A stretch of DNA of 64,000 nucleotides from Paenibacillus amylolyticus (GTDB taxonomy: Bacteria > Bacillota > Bacilli > Paenibacillales > Paenibacillaceae). The notes beneath the pieces are model-generated. The model did no database searches, was not told the DNA's origin, and saw only the letters and a list, made by a program, of their open reading frames with translations. The stretch is taken from NCBI RefSeq assembly GCF_029689945.1, contig NZ_CP121451.1, positions 5,208,001 through 5,272,000 of the forward strand, given 5' to 3'. A program made the translations under genes and the position numbers. How positions within the stretch are numbered: position 1 is the first letter of the stretch; every line of letters starts with the position of its first letter. This document shows, piece by piece, positions 19,029 through 28,883 of this stretch.

Positions 19029-19559
19029 TTATTTGGATAGGACCTGCTTCAATATGAGCTCTATGATTTCACTGGTCTCCAGATGATCAGTAACAATGTG
19101 GGTTTGAAATCGTTCATCCTTGAAAGCTTCAACACACTTGGGTGCTTGTTGATACTGCCAGCCGCCCAATTTATCTCCGCGTTTAGCCAAACGATGATAA
19201 ATCGTCTCTTCTGTAGCCGTTAGGCAAAAATGATGAATGTCCTGATCGATCTCTCTCATCCCGTTATAGATGTAATCGAAGTTTTCCTCTTTATAAATGG
19301 TCATGGGGATGATTAAATGTTTGTTGTATTTCTGCTTTACTTCTTTGGCCGTTTTTACGGTTAGAATTTTCCATAGTTCGATATCTTGAAAATCATCCGT
19401 CCGTTCCTTTTCCTCTCTACAACTCTCCGGAAGAAGTTTTCTCAACATATAACCTATTTCTTCAGGATCATAGATCATGCTGTTGGCAATTAAAGGCTGA
19501 AGTGCTCCTGCTGTAGAAGTTTTTCCCGAACCAAATGCTCCATTAATCATAATGATCAT
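19029..19559 (-). CDS. TmrB-like P-loop ATPase
   Basis: Protein of 176 residues resembling TmrB of Bacillus subtilis, an ATP-binding, membrane-associated protein that confers tunicamycin resistance. Shared features are the opening IMINGAFGSGKTSTAGAL (Walker A), YDPEEIGYMLRKLLPE, DDFQDIELWKIL, LIIPMTIYKEENFDYIYNGM, HHFCLTATEETIYHRL and FQTHIVTDH. AGGAGTG lies about 12 bases before the ATG. Whether this homologue protects against tunicamycin or a related nucleoside is inference. The DUF952 gene follows directly. Confidence 0.8.
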   Translation of the reverse strand: MIIMINGAFGSGKTSTAGALQPLIANSMIYDPEEIGYMLRKLLPESCREEKERTDDFQDIELWKILTVKTAKEVKQKYNKHLIIPMTIYKEENFDYIYNGMREIDQDIHHFCLTATEETIYHRLAKRGDKLGGWQYQQAPKCVEAFKDERFQTHIVTDHLETSEIIELILKQVLSK

Positions 19560-19678
19560 TGAATCAATTCACTCCTATTCCATAAATGGCTTCAATATAC
19601 ACCAGATTCTTCCTATCTGCAATTTCATCCATTATAAGTGTTTTCTTTCCACTTTTGTGTTACAAAATGCCCAAAACA

Positions 19679-19718
19679 GGATGAAATCCCATGGGATCAA
19701 CCCAACGGGATTTCATCT
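19679..19718 (-). terminator. Hairpin downstream of the polysaccharide deacetylase
   Basis: GATGAAATCCC and GGGATTTCATC form a perfect 11-bp stem in the gap after the deacetylase stop. The T-rich tail is weak, so it may act in either direction or only stabilise the RNA. Confidence 0.6.
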
Positions 19719-19751
19719 TAGTGCATTATTTTTCAATTAAACCTGCGATAA

Positions 19752-20815
19752 TTAATTTATTTCCAAGTAATCAATGTACACGTCCCATGTTCCATCATCT
19801 GCAGTTACAACCAGCTGAATCTCCTGGTTTCCGGTACCGTGACTAATATTATTGAGGGTATACACCGCAGGACTGTTTCCTCCGAAGTAAAAGGTCCCCT
19901 TGGTCTGTCCACCAATCTTCAGATCAACTCGGGCCATGTTGGCATTGTTGGAAGCTCCACGTAGTGAAAAATTGTGAGTGCCCGTTGCAAAATACTGCGT
20001 GTATTTAACCAGATCATTGTTAGCATATAGGGCCACACCATTGAAAGGAGAACTGATATTGCCGGTGTATTGTCCACCTTTAGTCATATTCTCCGCTTCC
20101 ACTTTGGTTGTGTTACTCGGGGATTGGTAGTGCTACCATCCGGTGCGACTGCCCGACCAGTAGTTGGTGAGATCATGCCAGAGCAGAGGCCACGATTCTT
20201 CAGATTTTGAGCAATCTGCGGAATCGCCTGAAGTGTTGTCTGGTACTGATCATGCATTAGAATGACGTCACCACTTTTCATCGTGTTCACAGCCGCTACA
20301 ATCTGAGCTGCACTGGCGCCATTCCAGTCTTGGGAATCTACGTTCCACAGTACCTCCGTCAGGCCATTTTGGGCTACAACGGATTTCAAGGTTGCGTTAG
20401 TCGCACCGTAAGGAGGTCTGAACAGTTTAGGTGAACTCCCGGTAATGGACTGAATTGTTTGCTGTGTGCGTGTGATCTCTAACGACATCTGAGCGCTGCT
20501 TAATGTTGTCATATTCGGATGAGTATAGGAATGATTGCCAATCCACATGCCAGCTGCCACCTGAGCAGCAACCAGAGATTGATTATTTTGCGCATTTTGC
20601 CCAACATTAAACATCGTTGCCCGTAAACCAGCCTGCTTCAAGGCGTTAAGTATGTTTGTTGTATTCCCGGATGGACCATCATCAAACGTCAGACCTACAT
20701 AACCATTCGGACAACTTGCATCTGCTGCACGAGCGTCAGGCACCGCCGGAATGGAAAACAAGGTACCGAAAAGTGCGAGAGATATTACCACCTTTGCCAA
20801 CTTTACTTTAAACAT
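19752..20815 (-). pseudogene. Secreted polysaccharide deacetylase (CE4) with CBM36-like module, frameshifted
   Basis: Secreted carbohydrate esterase of about 354 residues when joined. A signal peptide (FKVKLAKVVISLALFGTLFS, cleavage after ARA) is followed by the NodB domain with all five motifs: TFDDGP, HSYTHP, RPPYG, the WNVDSQDW region and VILMHDQ. The frame shifts at an A run (plus-strand 20103-20105): TQPK, then VEAENMTKGGQYTGN. The second part is a beta-sandwich ending DDGTWDVYIDYLEI, resembling the calcium-dependent xylan-binding CBM36. With that module, the likely role is deacetylation of xylan or a related wall polysaccharide. AGGAGG lies 7 bases before the ATG. One added base restores the gene. 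Confidence 0.85.
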
Positions 20816-21027
20816 CAAAATACCTCCTCATATTATATTCACAGCACAATACTTTCTACACTCCCTCTCTTTATCGAACTTCCACCTCTCAAAAAAGCGC
20901 TTTCAAATATATCTGGTCCTCTGCGTACTTTCTCTCAGATATGCACTTTTGTTCAAGGTGAATTCAGTATAAACGATACCTATATTTAAAGTAAATTCAA
21001 TTTTATCCAAAATGTTCTATTTTTTTG

Positions 21028-22083
21028 CTAGAATCGCCTGTTGTACATCTCCCTACGAGCACTCTCCTGTGTAAAAATGTCCTCCGGGGGCACCATACGT
21101 TTCGGAAGTGTTCGTCCTGCAATAATTTCTTTGGTAGCCTGCATAAGCTGAGGGCCAAGCAACGGGTTACATTCCACCACAGCGTTAATTTTTCCACTGG
21201 CCAGAATTTCAAGTGCTTTGCGAGAGCCGTCCACCGAGACAATGATAATGTCCTCTCCCGGCTTCAGCCCAGCTTCTTCGATCGCTTGAATGGCGCCAAA
21301 AGCCATCTCATCATTATGGGCAAAAAGGACCTGTGGCCTTTCTTCTTCCGGAACCTGAAGGAACTCTTTCATCACTTGTTTACCATTATCCTCCATAAAA
21401 TCAGCGGGAGCACTTTGTGAGAAAATGATATCTGCTCTGGTGTCCAAAATGCTTCGAAATCCCTCACCACGCTGGATGGAAGGCGTAGAACCACTCGTGC
21501 CCTGCAGTTCGGCAATTCGTATCGAACCCGGATGATTACGCATCCGATCCAGAATGTACTTCCCTGCCTTCACCCCTTCCTCATAGAAGTCCGATCCAAT
21601 CGTTGTCACAAAAAGTGAAGTGTCTTCCACATCGACTGACCGATCTACAATGATCACGGGTATGCCTGCATCCTTGGCCTCCTGAAGAATGCCATCCCAG
21701 CCCGATTCCACAACAGGTGCAATGGCAATGACATCCACCTTTTGCCTGATGAACGACCGAACAGCCTCGAACTGTTTCGTCTGAGACTGTTCTGCATTTT
21801 TTATCACTAGGGAGATTCCCGATTCTGCCGCAGCATTGCGTATTGAGGTGGAGTTTGCCAGCCGCCAGGCACTCTCTCTGCCGAGTTGTGAAAAACCCAA
21901 GACAATCGGTTTCGTAGAGGTATCCCTTGCCACTGTTGATTCCATCCATTCCTCAACAGAAGGGAGAGTTTCCAAGTTGTTAGATGAGATGGGAGAAGGC
22001 ACAGATTCAGACTCAGGTGTTGTGCAACCGACAAGCAGTAGCAGCAGTATGAACAAGCACACCCCATTCACATATCTTCTCAT
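21028..22083 (-). CDS. Second YtfQ-like sugar-binding lipoprotein
   Basis: Periplasmic-binding-protein type 1 lipoprotein of 351 residues, last gene of the importer operon. Lipobox LLVGC lies at about residues 16-20. The mature protein shares VLGFSQLGRESAWRLANS, VIAIAPVVESGWDGILQEAK, AELQGTSGSTPSIQRGEGF and LFAHNDEMAFGAIQAIEEAG with the YtfQ-like protein at the head of the operon, so it is a diverged paralogue. GGGGGA lies 7 bases before the ATG. It may widen the ligand range or act as a regulatory decoy; that is inference. Confidence 0.87.
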   Translation of the reverse strand: MRRYVNGVCLFILLLLLVGCTTPESESVPSPISSNNLETLPSVEEWMESTVARDTSTKPIVLGFSQLGRESAWRLANSTSIRNAAAESGISLVIKNAEQSQTKQFEAVRSFIRQKVDVIAIAPVVESGWDGILQEAKDAGIPVIIVDRSVDVEDTSLFVTTIGSDFYEEGVKAGKYILDRMRNHPGSIRIAELQGTSGSTPSIQRGEGFRSILDTRADIIFSQSAPADFMEDNGKQVMKEFLQVPEEERPQVLFAHNDEMAFGAIQAIEEAGLKPGEDIIIVSVDGSRKALEILASGKINAVVECNPLLGPQLMQATKEIIAGRTLPKRMVPPEDIFTQESARREMYNRRF

Positions 22084-22198
22084 TCATGCTTCCCCCATCC
22101 CTCAATTAGTCTCTACAGCCACCGATACAGAGCAACTATTGTTATATCATTATTCAATAAATTTTGTTCAATATCAGTCATTCGCCCATTCTTTGAAC

Positions 22199-23173
22199 TT
22201 AATGCAGTGATTTCGAAGACACTCGCCGGCCGCTCAGAAGTCGTTGGAACAAAATAAAGACAAACAGCATCAGGCCAATCACAATCTTGGTCCACCATGA
22301 ACTGAGCGTGCCTTCGAAGCTAATTATAGTTTGGATAGCCCCCTGGATCAACACGCCAATAAAGGTTCCCGCCACATACCCCACACCACCTGTTAGCAGA
22401 GTACCACCGATCACAACAGCCGCAATGGTATCGAGTTCAAGACCCATGGCGTGTAATCCATAACCGGATAACATGTAGAAGGTGAAGACGACACCCGCCA
22501 GCGCGGAGCACAGACCGCTGAACGTGTACACCAGGATTTTGGTACGTGCAACCGGCAGTCCCATGAGCAGCGCGGATTGTTCGCTTCCGCCGATAGCGTA
22601 AACGTTGCGTCCGAACCGGGTATAGTGTGCCAAGTAAATTGCCAGCAGTAGAATGACCAAAGCAATAATTACATTAATGGAGACAAAACTGCCGCCTGGC
22701 AGAGAAATTTTTGCCTGTGCAACCTGCGTGTAAAATGGATTCGTAATCGTGATCGTGTCGAGACTGATGACATAACACAGCCCCCGCGCCAAAAACATGC
22801 CGGCCAGCGTCACGATGAAGGGCTGAATTTTAAAATAGTGAATGATTGCACCCATGACTGTGCCAAACAACGCACCCATGACCAACACCATGGGTATAAC
22901 GATGGCAGGTGACCAGCCCTGTTTTTCGATTAGACTTGCACTAATAATGGTTGTCAACGCAATCACAGAACCAACCGACAGGTCGATCCCTCCCGATACA
23001 ATGACAAAAGTCATGCCAATGGCTGTGATAATCAGAAATGCGTTATCAATGAGTAGATTAAACAGGACCTGGGTGGAAAAGAAACCCGTATACCGGAAAG
23101 AACCTATGGCAAACATCACGGCCAGCAAGCCGAAGGTGACCAAGACCGGGAGATACTTACGATTAAGAAACAT
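22199..23173 (-). CDS. yjfF: Sugar ABC transporter permease (YjfF-like)
   Basis: Inner-membrane permease of 324 residues with about nine to ten hydrophobic segments. The BPD_transp_2 signature is GMTFVIVSGGIDLSVGSVIA, and the EAA-like loop region reads GGSEQSALLMGLPVARTKIL. In E. coli the YtfQ-YtfR-YtfT-YjfF importer takes up galactofuranose; this is the YjfF-like partner of the ATPase-permease gene, which it overlaps by 11 bases. AGGGGGTT precedes the ATG. The sugar carried here is not known; furanoses or arabinose-type sugars are plausible. Confidence 0.87.
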   Translation of the reverse strand: MFLNRKYLPVLVTFGLLAVMFAIGSFRYTGFFSTQVLFNLLIDNAFLIITAIGMTFVIVSGGIDLSVGSVIALTTIISASLIEKQGWSPAIVIPMVLVMGALFGTVMGAIIHYFKIQPFIVTLAGMFLARGLCYVISLDTITITNPFYTQVAQAKISLPGGSFVSINVIIALVILLLAIYLAHYTRFGRNVYAIGGSEQSALLMGLPVARTKILVYTFSGLCSALAGVVFTFYMLSGYGLHAMGLELDTIAAVVIGGTLLTGGVGYVAGTFIGVLIQGAIQTIISFEGTLSSWWTKIVIGLMLFVFILFQRLLSGRRVSSKSLH

Positions 23174-25721
23174 GGCGGTTAACCCCCTGTTCGGCTGGAA
23201 ACTTCCGTTTTTTCCAACGAATTATCATGGAATTGCGGAATGAATCGGATTGAATCAAACATACGGCCAGTACAACAAAGGCTTTGACAACCAGTGTAAC
23301 TTCTGGTGGTACACCAATCATATAGATCGTCGTTGTTAAGGTTTGAATAATAAGCGCTCCAACAACGGTACCCATGAGATAGAAACGACCGCCATTGAGC
23401 GAAGTCCCCCCAATAACGACAGCAAGAATGGCATCGAGTTCATACCACAGACCTGCGTTATTTCCATCCGCACTGGACACATTTGAGCTGAGAATAAGCC
23501 CGGCAATGCCGGCACACAGACCACAGAAGACATACACCGTGAGAATTACCGTTCTTGACCGAATACCTGCCAGTCGGCTCGCACTCGCGTTACTTCCGAC
23601 CGATTCGATAAACAGTCCCAGTGCCGTTTTTCTCGTTAACAGCGAAGCAACCAACAGAACAGTCAATACGATGAAGATGGAAAAAGGCAATGCCGCTAAC
23701 GAACCTGCCCCGATATAAGCGTAGTTCGCGTTGGATACCGTAATAATCTGTCCGCTCGTAATTAATTGCGCAATCCCGCGTCCGGCTACCATCAGAATAA
23801 GCGTTGCAATAATGGGCTGGATTCGTGCAACCGAAACCAGCGCCCCGTTCCATATGCCCAAGATCAGGGAGAGACCTATCGATAATGCAACTGCACCCAA
23901 TACAAGGCCAAAGGAACTCTGATCTACTCCTCTGCTGATGCTCATACAAGCCACGGCACCGGAGATCGCTACAATGGAGCCCACGGACAGATCGATACCT
24001 CCGGTCGCAATCACCAGCGTCATGCCGATCGATACCAGAATTAAAGGTGCTCCGAAATTGAGAATATCAATCAAGCTGCCATACAGATTTCCTTCACGCA
24101 TGACCAGAGAGAAGAAATCCGGAGAGTACAGCAAATTAAAAATCAAAAGTAAACCAAGCATACATAACGGCCAAAACAAATGATGTTTACGCATCTTGCC
24201 CGCCATTCCTTCACCCCCTGCCATTGCTTTCATAATTTGCTGTTGGTGGATCTGATCCCCGCTGAGCTCTTTCACTTTTTTGCGGTCCCGAAGTACGGCA
24301 ATCCGCTGGCTAACACGAATCACTTCTTCCAGCTCGGACGAAATGAACAGCACGGCCATACCCTGCTGAGACAGAGAGAGCACCAGTTTCTGAATTTCGG
24401 TCTTTGCACCAATATCAATGCCACGCGTAGGTTCATCGAGAATCAAGAGATCGGGATTCATCAGCAGCCACCGTGCAAGCAACACCTTCTGCTGATTGCC
24501 TCCGCTCAGATTTTTAATTAAATGCTCCGGGTTTTTCGGGTGGATATTTAACAGGTTGATGTACTTTTCGGCGATCTCATCCTGCTTCTTGCGTGAAATC
24601 GGTTTGGACCAACCTCGCGTAGCCTGTAAAGCCAGAATAATGTTCTCCCGGATGGTCAGATCATCGATGATGCCTTCGGTTTTACGATTCTCGGAGCAAA
24701 AGGCAATATTCTGATCAATCGCATGACGCGGCGACTTGACCGTACTTCCTGTATCCACAACGAGCAGCTTGCCTTCGTCCGAACGATCTGCACCAAAGAA
24801 AAGGCGAGCGATCTCGGTTCGACCAGACCCCAATAACCCAGCCAAACCCACGACTTCTCCCTTGCGAATATCCAGATCGAACGGCTCAATTGCACCTTTC
24901 CGTCCAAGTCCCTTGGTGGTAATTAACAGTTCGCCCGACTTGTTCTCGATAACATCCGTTTCCTTCGGAAGCTCCTCCAACACTTCAAGCTCCTTGCCGA
25001 TCATCTTGAGCACCAGTTCCATGCGTGGAAGTTCTGCGGCTATGTACTCTCCTTCCAATTCCCCGTTACGGAGCACCGTTAGACGATCCGACATCTCGTA
25101 TACCTGATCAAGAAAATGAGTAACAAATAGAATGGCGAGACCTTCATTCTTTAATTTGTGCATAATTCGAAACAGTTGCTGAACCTCGTTTTTGTCCAGA
25201 CTGGACGTGGGTTCATCCAGTATGAGCACTTTTGCCGAGATGCTGAGTGCTCTTGCAATCGCAATCAGTTGTTGAATTGCGACCGAGTAGTTCTGTAAAG
25301 GAGCCTTAACGTCGATGGACAGATGTAATCTGTCTCGCAGCAGGTTCTCCGCATCTTGGTTCATTTGCTTCCAATTGATTTTGCCAAATCGCATCGGTTC
25401 CCGCCCGATATAAATATTCTCAGCGACCGTTAAATTCGGGCAGAGATTAACCTCTTGGTAAACGGTACTGATTCCCGCCTTTTGTGCTTCGAGTGGACCG
25501 GAGATCGAAAGATCACGGTGATCCATCGTTACCGCTCCTTCGTCAATGGAATAAACGCCAGTCAGAACTTTAATCAGCGTCGACTTCCCCGCTCCGTTCT
25601 CACCCATCAGGGCATGAATCTCGCCTGGAAATAAGCGAAAGCTGACACTGGATAGCGCTTTAACCCCGGGAAATTGTTTCGTGATGCCTGTCATTTGCAA
25701 GATGGGTGCTTGCTCGGCCAT
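23163..25721 (-). CDS. Sugar ABC transporter ATPase (YtfR-like) read in frame with permease (YtfT-like)
   Basis: Open frame of about 852 residues with two proteins' worth of domains. Residues 1-510 are a double sugar-importer ATPase: Walker A MGENGAGKSTLIK, Walker B VLILDEPTSSLD, second signature NLSGGNQQKVLLARWLL and second Walker B LLILDEPTRGID. Residues 515-852 are a permease with GMTLVIATGGIDLSVGSIVA. The joint reads MKAMAGGEGMAGKMRKHHLF. If the C run at 24214-24218 is one base short, the ATPase would stop at GGGTGA just after MAGG. The permease would then start at the ATG 4 bases later, preceded by GGGTGAAGGA. The fusion is therefore doubtful. GGAGAGGG precedes the chosen ATG. Confidence 0.88.
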   Translation of the reverse strand: MAEQAPILQMTGITKQFPGVKALSSVSFRLFPGEIHALMGENGAGKSTLIKVLTGVYSIDEGAVTMDHRDLSISGPLEAQKAGISTVYQEVNLCPNLTVAENIYIGREPMRFGKINWKQMNQDAENLLRDRLHLSIDVKAPLQNYSVAIQQLIAIARALSISAKVLILDEPTSSLDKNEVQQLFRIMHKLKNEGLAILFVTHFLDQVYEMSDRLTVLRNGELEGEYIAAELPRMELVLKMIGKELEVLEELPKETDVIENKSGELLITTKGLGRKGAIEPFDLDIRKGEVVGLAGLLGSGRTEIARLFFGADRSDEGKLLVVDTGSTVKSPRHAIDQNIAFCSENRKTEGIIDDLTIRENIILALQATRGWSKPISRKKQDEIAEKYINLLNIHPKNPEHLIKNLSGGNQQKVLLARWLLMNPDLLILDEPTRGIDIGAKTEIQKLVLSLSQQGMAVLFISSELEEVIRVSQRIAVLRDRKKVKELSGDQIHQQQIMKAMAGGEGMAGKMRKHHLFWPLCMLGLLLIFNLLYSPDFFSLVMREGNLYGSLIDILNFGAPLILVSIGMTLVIATGGIDLSVGSIVAISGAVACMSISRGVDQSSFGLVLGAVALSIGLSLILGIWNGALVSVARIQPIIATLILMVAGRGIAQLITSGQIITVSNANYAYIGAGSLAALPFSIFIVLTVLLVASLLTRKTALGLFIESVGSNASASRLAGIRSRTVILTVYVFCGLCAGIAGLILSSNVSSADGNNAGLWYELDAILAVVIGGTSLNGGRFYLMGTVVGALIIQTLTTTIYMIGVPPEVTLVVKAFVVLAVCLIQSDSFRNSMIIRWKKRKFPAEQGVNRHVS

Positions 25722-25806
25722 ATAACCCTCTCCTTTGTTATGGAAAAAAGTCATTTAGCGACAGCCTGGTCGAAAAATGACTTTTCGTTGTTATACGAAT
25801 CTGCTT

Positions 25807-26829
25807 TTAATATTCGCGTGTTGGCAATGCTTCTTTGGCTTGTTCCGATGTGAACGTGGTCTCGTCCGTTACGATTCGGGCTTCGATGTCTTTCCCGTCC
25901 ACTACCGCTTGAACCGCTTCCATTAATTGAGGTCCCAACAACGGATTACATTCGACGATAAAGTTGATCTTGCCATCAGCAGCAGCCTGCATTCCATCCT
26001 TCACAGCATCAACAGAGATAATGGTGATATCTACACCTGGTTTCAATCCTGCCGCTTCAATGGCCTGAATTGCACCAAGTGCCATATCGTCATTATGTGC
26101 ATAGAGCACATCTATTTTTTTATGTGCTTTGAGGAAAGCTTGCATAACTTCTTTGCCTTTGGCACGTGTAAAGTCACCCGATTGTGAAGCAATCACTTTA
26201 AGCTTTGAATTGGAAGCAATCAATTCCATAAAGCCCTCTTGACGGTCATTCGCCGGTGCGGAGCCTGTTGTGCCCTGCAGCTCCACGATATTGATCTCCT
26301 CTTGTGTGTCCTTGTATTGGTCACTAAGCCACTGACCTGCTTTGCGTCCTTCTTCTACAAAGTCGGAGCCGATAAAGGTTTTGTAAAGGGTTTTATCCGG
26401 CGAATCCACAGCACGGTCCGTCAAAATCACGGGAATGCCTGCATCCTTCGCTTCCTTCAATACGGTATCCCAACCGGATTCCACTACAGGGGAAAAGGCA
26501 ATCACCGTCACCTTCTGCTGAATGAAGGATCGCAACGCTTTAATCTGATTTTCCTGCTTCTGCTGCGCATCGGAGAATTTCAAGTCATAACCTGCTTCTT
26601 TGGCTGAATCCTGAATTGACTTGGTATTTGCCGAACGCCAGCCACTCTCCGCACCAACCTGCGAAAAACCGAGCGTAATTGTTTTGGCGCTGGCGGGTGT
26701 ACTGCCTTCTCCGCTCGATGAAGTTGTATTATCGGAGCCTGCTCCTCCATTCGTACTGCTACATGCCGTGCTGACCAGCATCACCATAGCCAACGTTATG
26801 GCAAGTCCCCACTTTTTTTTGATTCGCAT
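25807..26829 (-). CDS. ytfQ: Sugar-binding lipoprotein (YtfQ-like)
   Basis: Lipoprotein of 340 residues, first gene of the importer operon. The signal ends at LVSTAC (about residue 23), followed by a Ser/Gly linker. LGFSQVGAESGWRSANTKSI, DAQQKQENQIKALRSFIQQK, VVESGWDTVLKEAKDAGIPV, QSGDFTRAKGKEVM and YAHNDDMALGAIQAIEAAGL are very close in pattern to E. coli YtfQ, which binds galactofuranose. GGGAGGATC precedes the ATG. A cre-like site lies 47-60 bases upstream and a TATAAT box at 26873-26878 (minus strand). The divergent kinase/regulator/binding-protein operon probably controls it. Confidence 0.9.
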   Translation of the reverse strand: MRIKKKWGLAITLAMVMLVSTACSSTNGGAGSDNTTSSSGEGSTPASAKTITLGFSQVGAESGWRSANTKSIQDSAKEAGYDLKFSDAQQKQENQIKALRSFIQQKVTVIAFSPVVESGWDTVLKEAKDAGIPVILTDRAVDSPDKTLYKTFIGSDFVEEGRKAGQWLSDQYKDTQEEINIVELQGTTGSAPANDRQEGFMELIASNSKLKVIASQSGDFTRAKGKEVMQAFLKAHKKIDVLYAHNDDMALGAIQAIEAAGLKPGVDITIISVDAVKDGMQAAADGKINFIVECNPLLGPQLMEAVQAVVDGKDIEARIVTDETTFTSEQAKEALPTREY

Positions 26830-26875
26830 GTTGTGATCCTCCCTTTTTCATTTCACCTTGAGGTGTGACCACATT

Positions 26876-26889
26876 ATAGAACGCTTTCA
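26876..26889 (-). promoter_or_regulatory. cre-like catabolite repression site
   Basis: TGAAAGCGTTCTAT matches 12 of 14 positions of the CcpA operator TGWAANCGNTNWCA. It overlaps a TATAAT -10 box of the importer promoter, a position that would give direct carbon catabolite repression. Confidence 0.5.
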
Positions 26890-27071
26890 TTCCAAGCTTA
26901 TATGGAGTTTCATGCTTTTTTAATGTAATCATTTGGCAATTTCAAAAATAGAGTTCCAAAAAGTGTAATTTCTTTGTTTAATGGTGTAGTATTTAGCGAT
27001 TCTCTTATATATTAGAAAATCATGTTATACTAATGGTACATTTATGATCCCTTCAGATGGAGTGGAATACG

Positions 27072-28883
27072 TTGAAACTCATTCAGTGGATTACTTCAAG
27101 CCTCAGGCTTAAATTGCTCAGCATGTTTATCATCCTCAGTTCAGTACCACTGATCGTGGTTGGATTAATTTCGTACCACAAATCCTATACGGTCGTATCG
27201 AATCACAACAAGGCCTCGACACAACTGGTCGCTGACCAGCTTGCCAGAAACATTGACATCTTGTTTGAGGATACGGAACGGCTGCTCGAACTGGGCAAGA
27301 ACCCGCAAGTGCTTCAATACCTGTATTCCCAATCGGAATCTTATCCGGAAGCCAAGGCCATCCTACAGACGTACAATCTTTACCGGGAAACCTACAAGTA
27401 TGACAAGGTACTTAATATCTCCTTCGTGAATTTTTATGGAAAAGGCATCAGTGAACGAAAAGGCGTGTTCAAGCTGGAACGGAATCCGCTGCGTAACCCG
27501 TACTTCAAGTATCTGATACAGTATCCGGATGCCATTCTGCGCATCCCTCATTCTGCAGCCTATGCCGAATACAACAGGCTGGATGGTTTTGCTTACCCTA
27601 AACAGAATGCGCTTTCAATTATAACCACGGTGAAAGAGCGAATTACGCATGAGGTCATCGGATTTATCGTGATTGATTTAAATGATGCGTTCATTGATGA
27701 TTTTTTGACGAGCACTCCCATTAAGGATTCCGGTTTTTTCTACATTAGTGATCAGCACGGAAATACACTCTTCAGGCCAGATGCCACCCCGGCATCCATA
27801 ACCATGATGGATCAGATTCGATCGATCCCTTTACATCTAGAGCATGACAGCTTTATCCTGTCGGCAGGATCCAAGCCCCAGTTTGTTGTATACAGCACCT
27901 CTAAACAGACCGGCTGGAAAATGATCGGGGTGGCTCCCTATCAGGAAATAATTGCAGAGGCCAATAGCATTCGCCAATTGATCATTATTACCGTTTTGTT
28001 AAGTGCGTTCTTTGCGATATCGTTATATTTTTTCCTGAATAATCGACTGATTCTTCCCATCCAAATTCTGATGAACAAGATGCGTAAAGCTGCAAACGGT
28101 TACTTGGAAGCCAAAGTCACGCCACACGGTTCGGACGAAATTGCTGATCTGGGCAAAAGCTTCAATGTGATGCTGGATAAGCTCAAAATGTTAATCGAAA
28201 AGAGCATTCGAGAGAATGAACAGGTAAAAATCGCTGAACTACGTACGCTGCAAGCTCAGATCAACCCTCACTTCCTCTATAACACATTGGAATCCATTCT
28301 ATGGATGGCTGAAGCAGAGAAAAAAGAACATGTAATCCAGCTTGTGCAGGCCCTCTCGAGGTTCTTTCGTTTGAGTCTGAATAAAGGCTTCGACTGGGTA
28401 TCCATTCAAACCGAGCTTGAGCATGCGCGCAGTTACTTGGTCATTCAACAGATGAGGTACCACGATATTCTCACCTACGAGATCAGCGTGGATCGTGAGC
28501 TTCAGGATTATCCCATTTTGAAAATGACCTTGCAGCCCTTGATTGAGAATGCGCTCTACCATGGCATCAAGAACAAACGCGGTCAGGGACTGATATCCAT
28601 ACACGGATATATAGAGGACCATAGCATCATTCTCACCGTACAAGACAACGGAATCGGCATGTCAGCGGATCGATTGGCCCAATTACGTGAAGAGCTGGAG
28701 AAGCCGGCAGGTTCCCGTTCCCCACAGGATGACGATCAGGAAGGCGGATTCGGTCTGCTCAATGTGCACCACCGGATTCGGCTCTATTTCGGCCCTGCTT
28801 ATGGTGTTGAAATGGAAAGTACGTATATGGAAGGAAGCACTTTTATGATTCGTATCCCCAGAAGCAAGGAGGTTAATCGTTGA
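27072..28883 (+). CDS. Membrane sensor histidine kinase (YesM/LytS-like)
   Basis: Kinase of about 603 residues. Helix 1 (LKLLSMFIILSSVPLIVVGL) and helix 2 (LIIITVLLSAFFAISLYFFL) flank a roughly 250-residue extracellular Cache-like domain. HAMP follows (NRLILPIQILMNKMRKAANG). The His_kinase domain has LQAQINPHFLYNTLESILWM, and the ATPase part has LIENALYHG and DNGIGMS. A TTG at 27072 is chosen because GGAGTGG lies about 8 bases upstream; the ATG 15 bases earlier has no ribosome site. It overlaps the regulator gene by 4 bases. A TATACT -10-like box lies near 27032. Probably senses a sugar through the binding protein encoded two genes on. Confidence 0.9.
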   Translation: MKLIQWITSSLRLKLLSMFIILSSVPLIVVGLISYHKSYTVVSNHNKASTQLVADQLARNIDILFEDTERLLELGKNPQVLQYLYSQSESYPEAKAILQTYNLYRETYKYDKVLNISFVNFYGKGISERKGVFKLERNPLRNPYFKYLIQYPDAILRIPHSAAYAEYNRLDGFAYPKQNALSIITTVKERITHEVIGFIVIDLNDAFIDDFLTSTPIKDSGFFYISDQHGNTLFRPDATPASITMMDQIRSIPLHLEHDSFILSAGSKPQFVVYSTSKQTGWKMIGVAPYQEIIAEANSIRQLIIITVLLSAFFAISLYFFLNNRLILPIQILMNKMRKAANGYLEAKVTPHGSDEIADLGKSFNVMLDKLKMLIEKSIRENEQVKIAELRTLQAQINPHFLYNTLESILWMAEAEKKEHVIQLVQALSRFFRLSLNKGFDWVSIQTELEHARSYLVIQQMRYHDILTYEISVDRELQDYPILKMTLQPLIENALYHGIKNKRGQGLISIHGYIEDHSIILTVQDNGIGMSADRLAQLREELEKPAGSRSPQDDDQEGGFGLLNVHHRIRLYFGPAYGVEMESTYMEGSTFMIRIPRSKEVNR

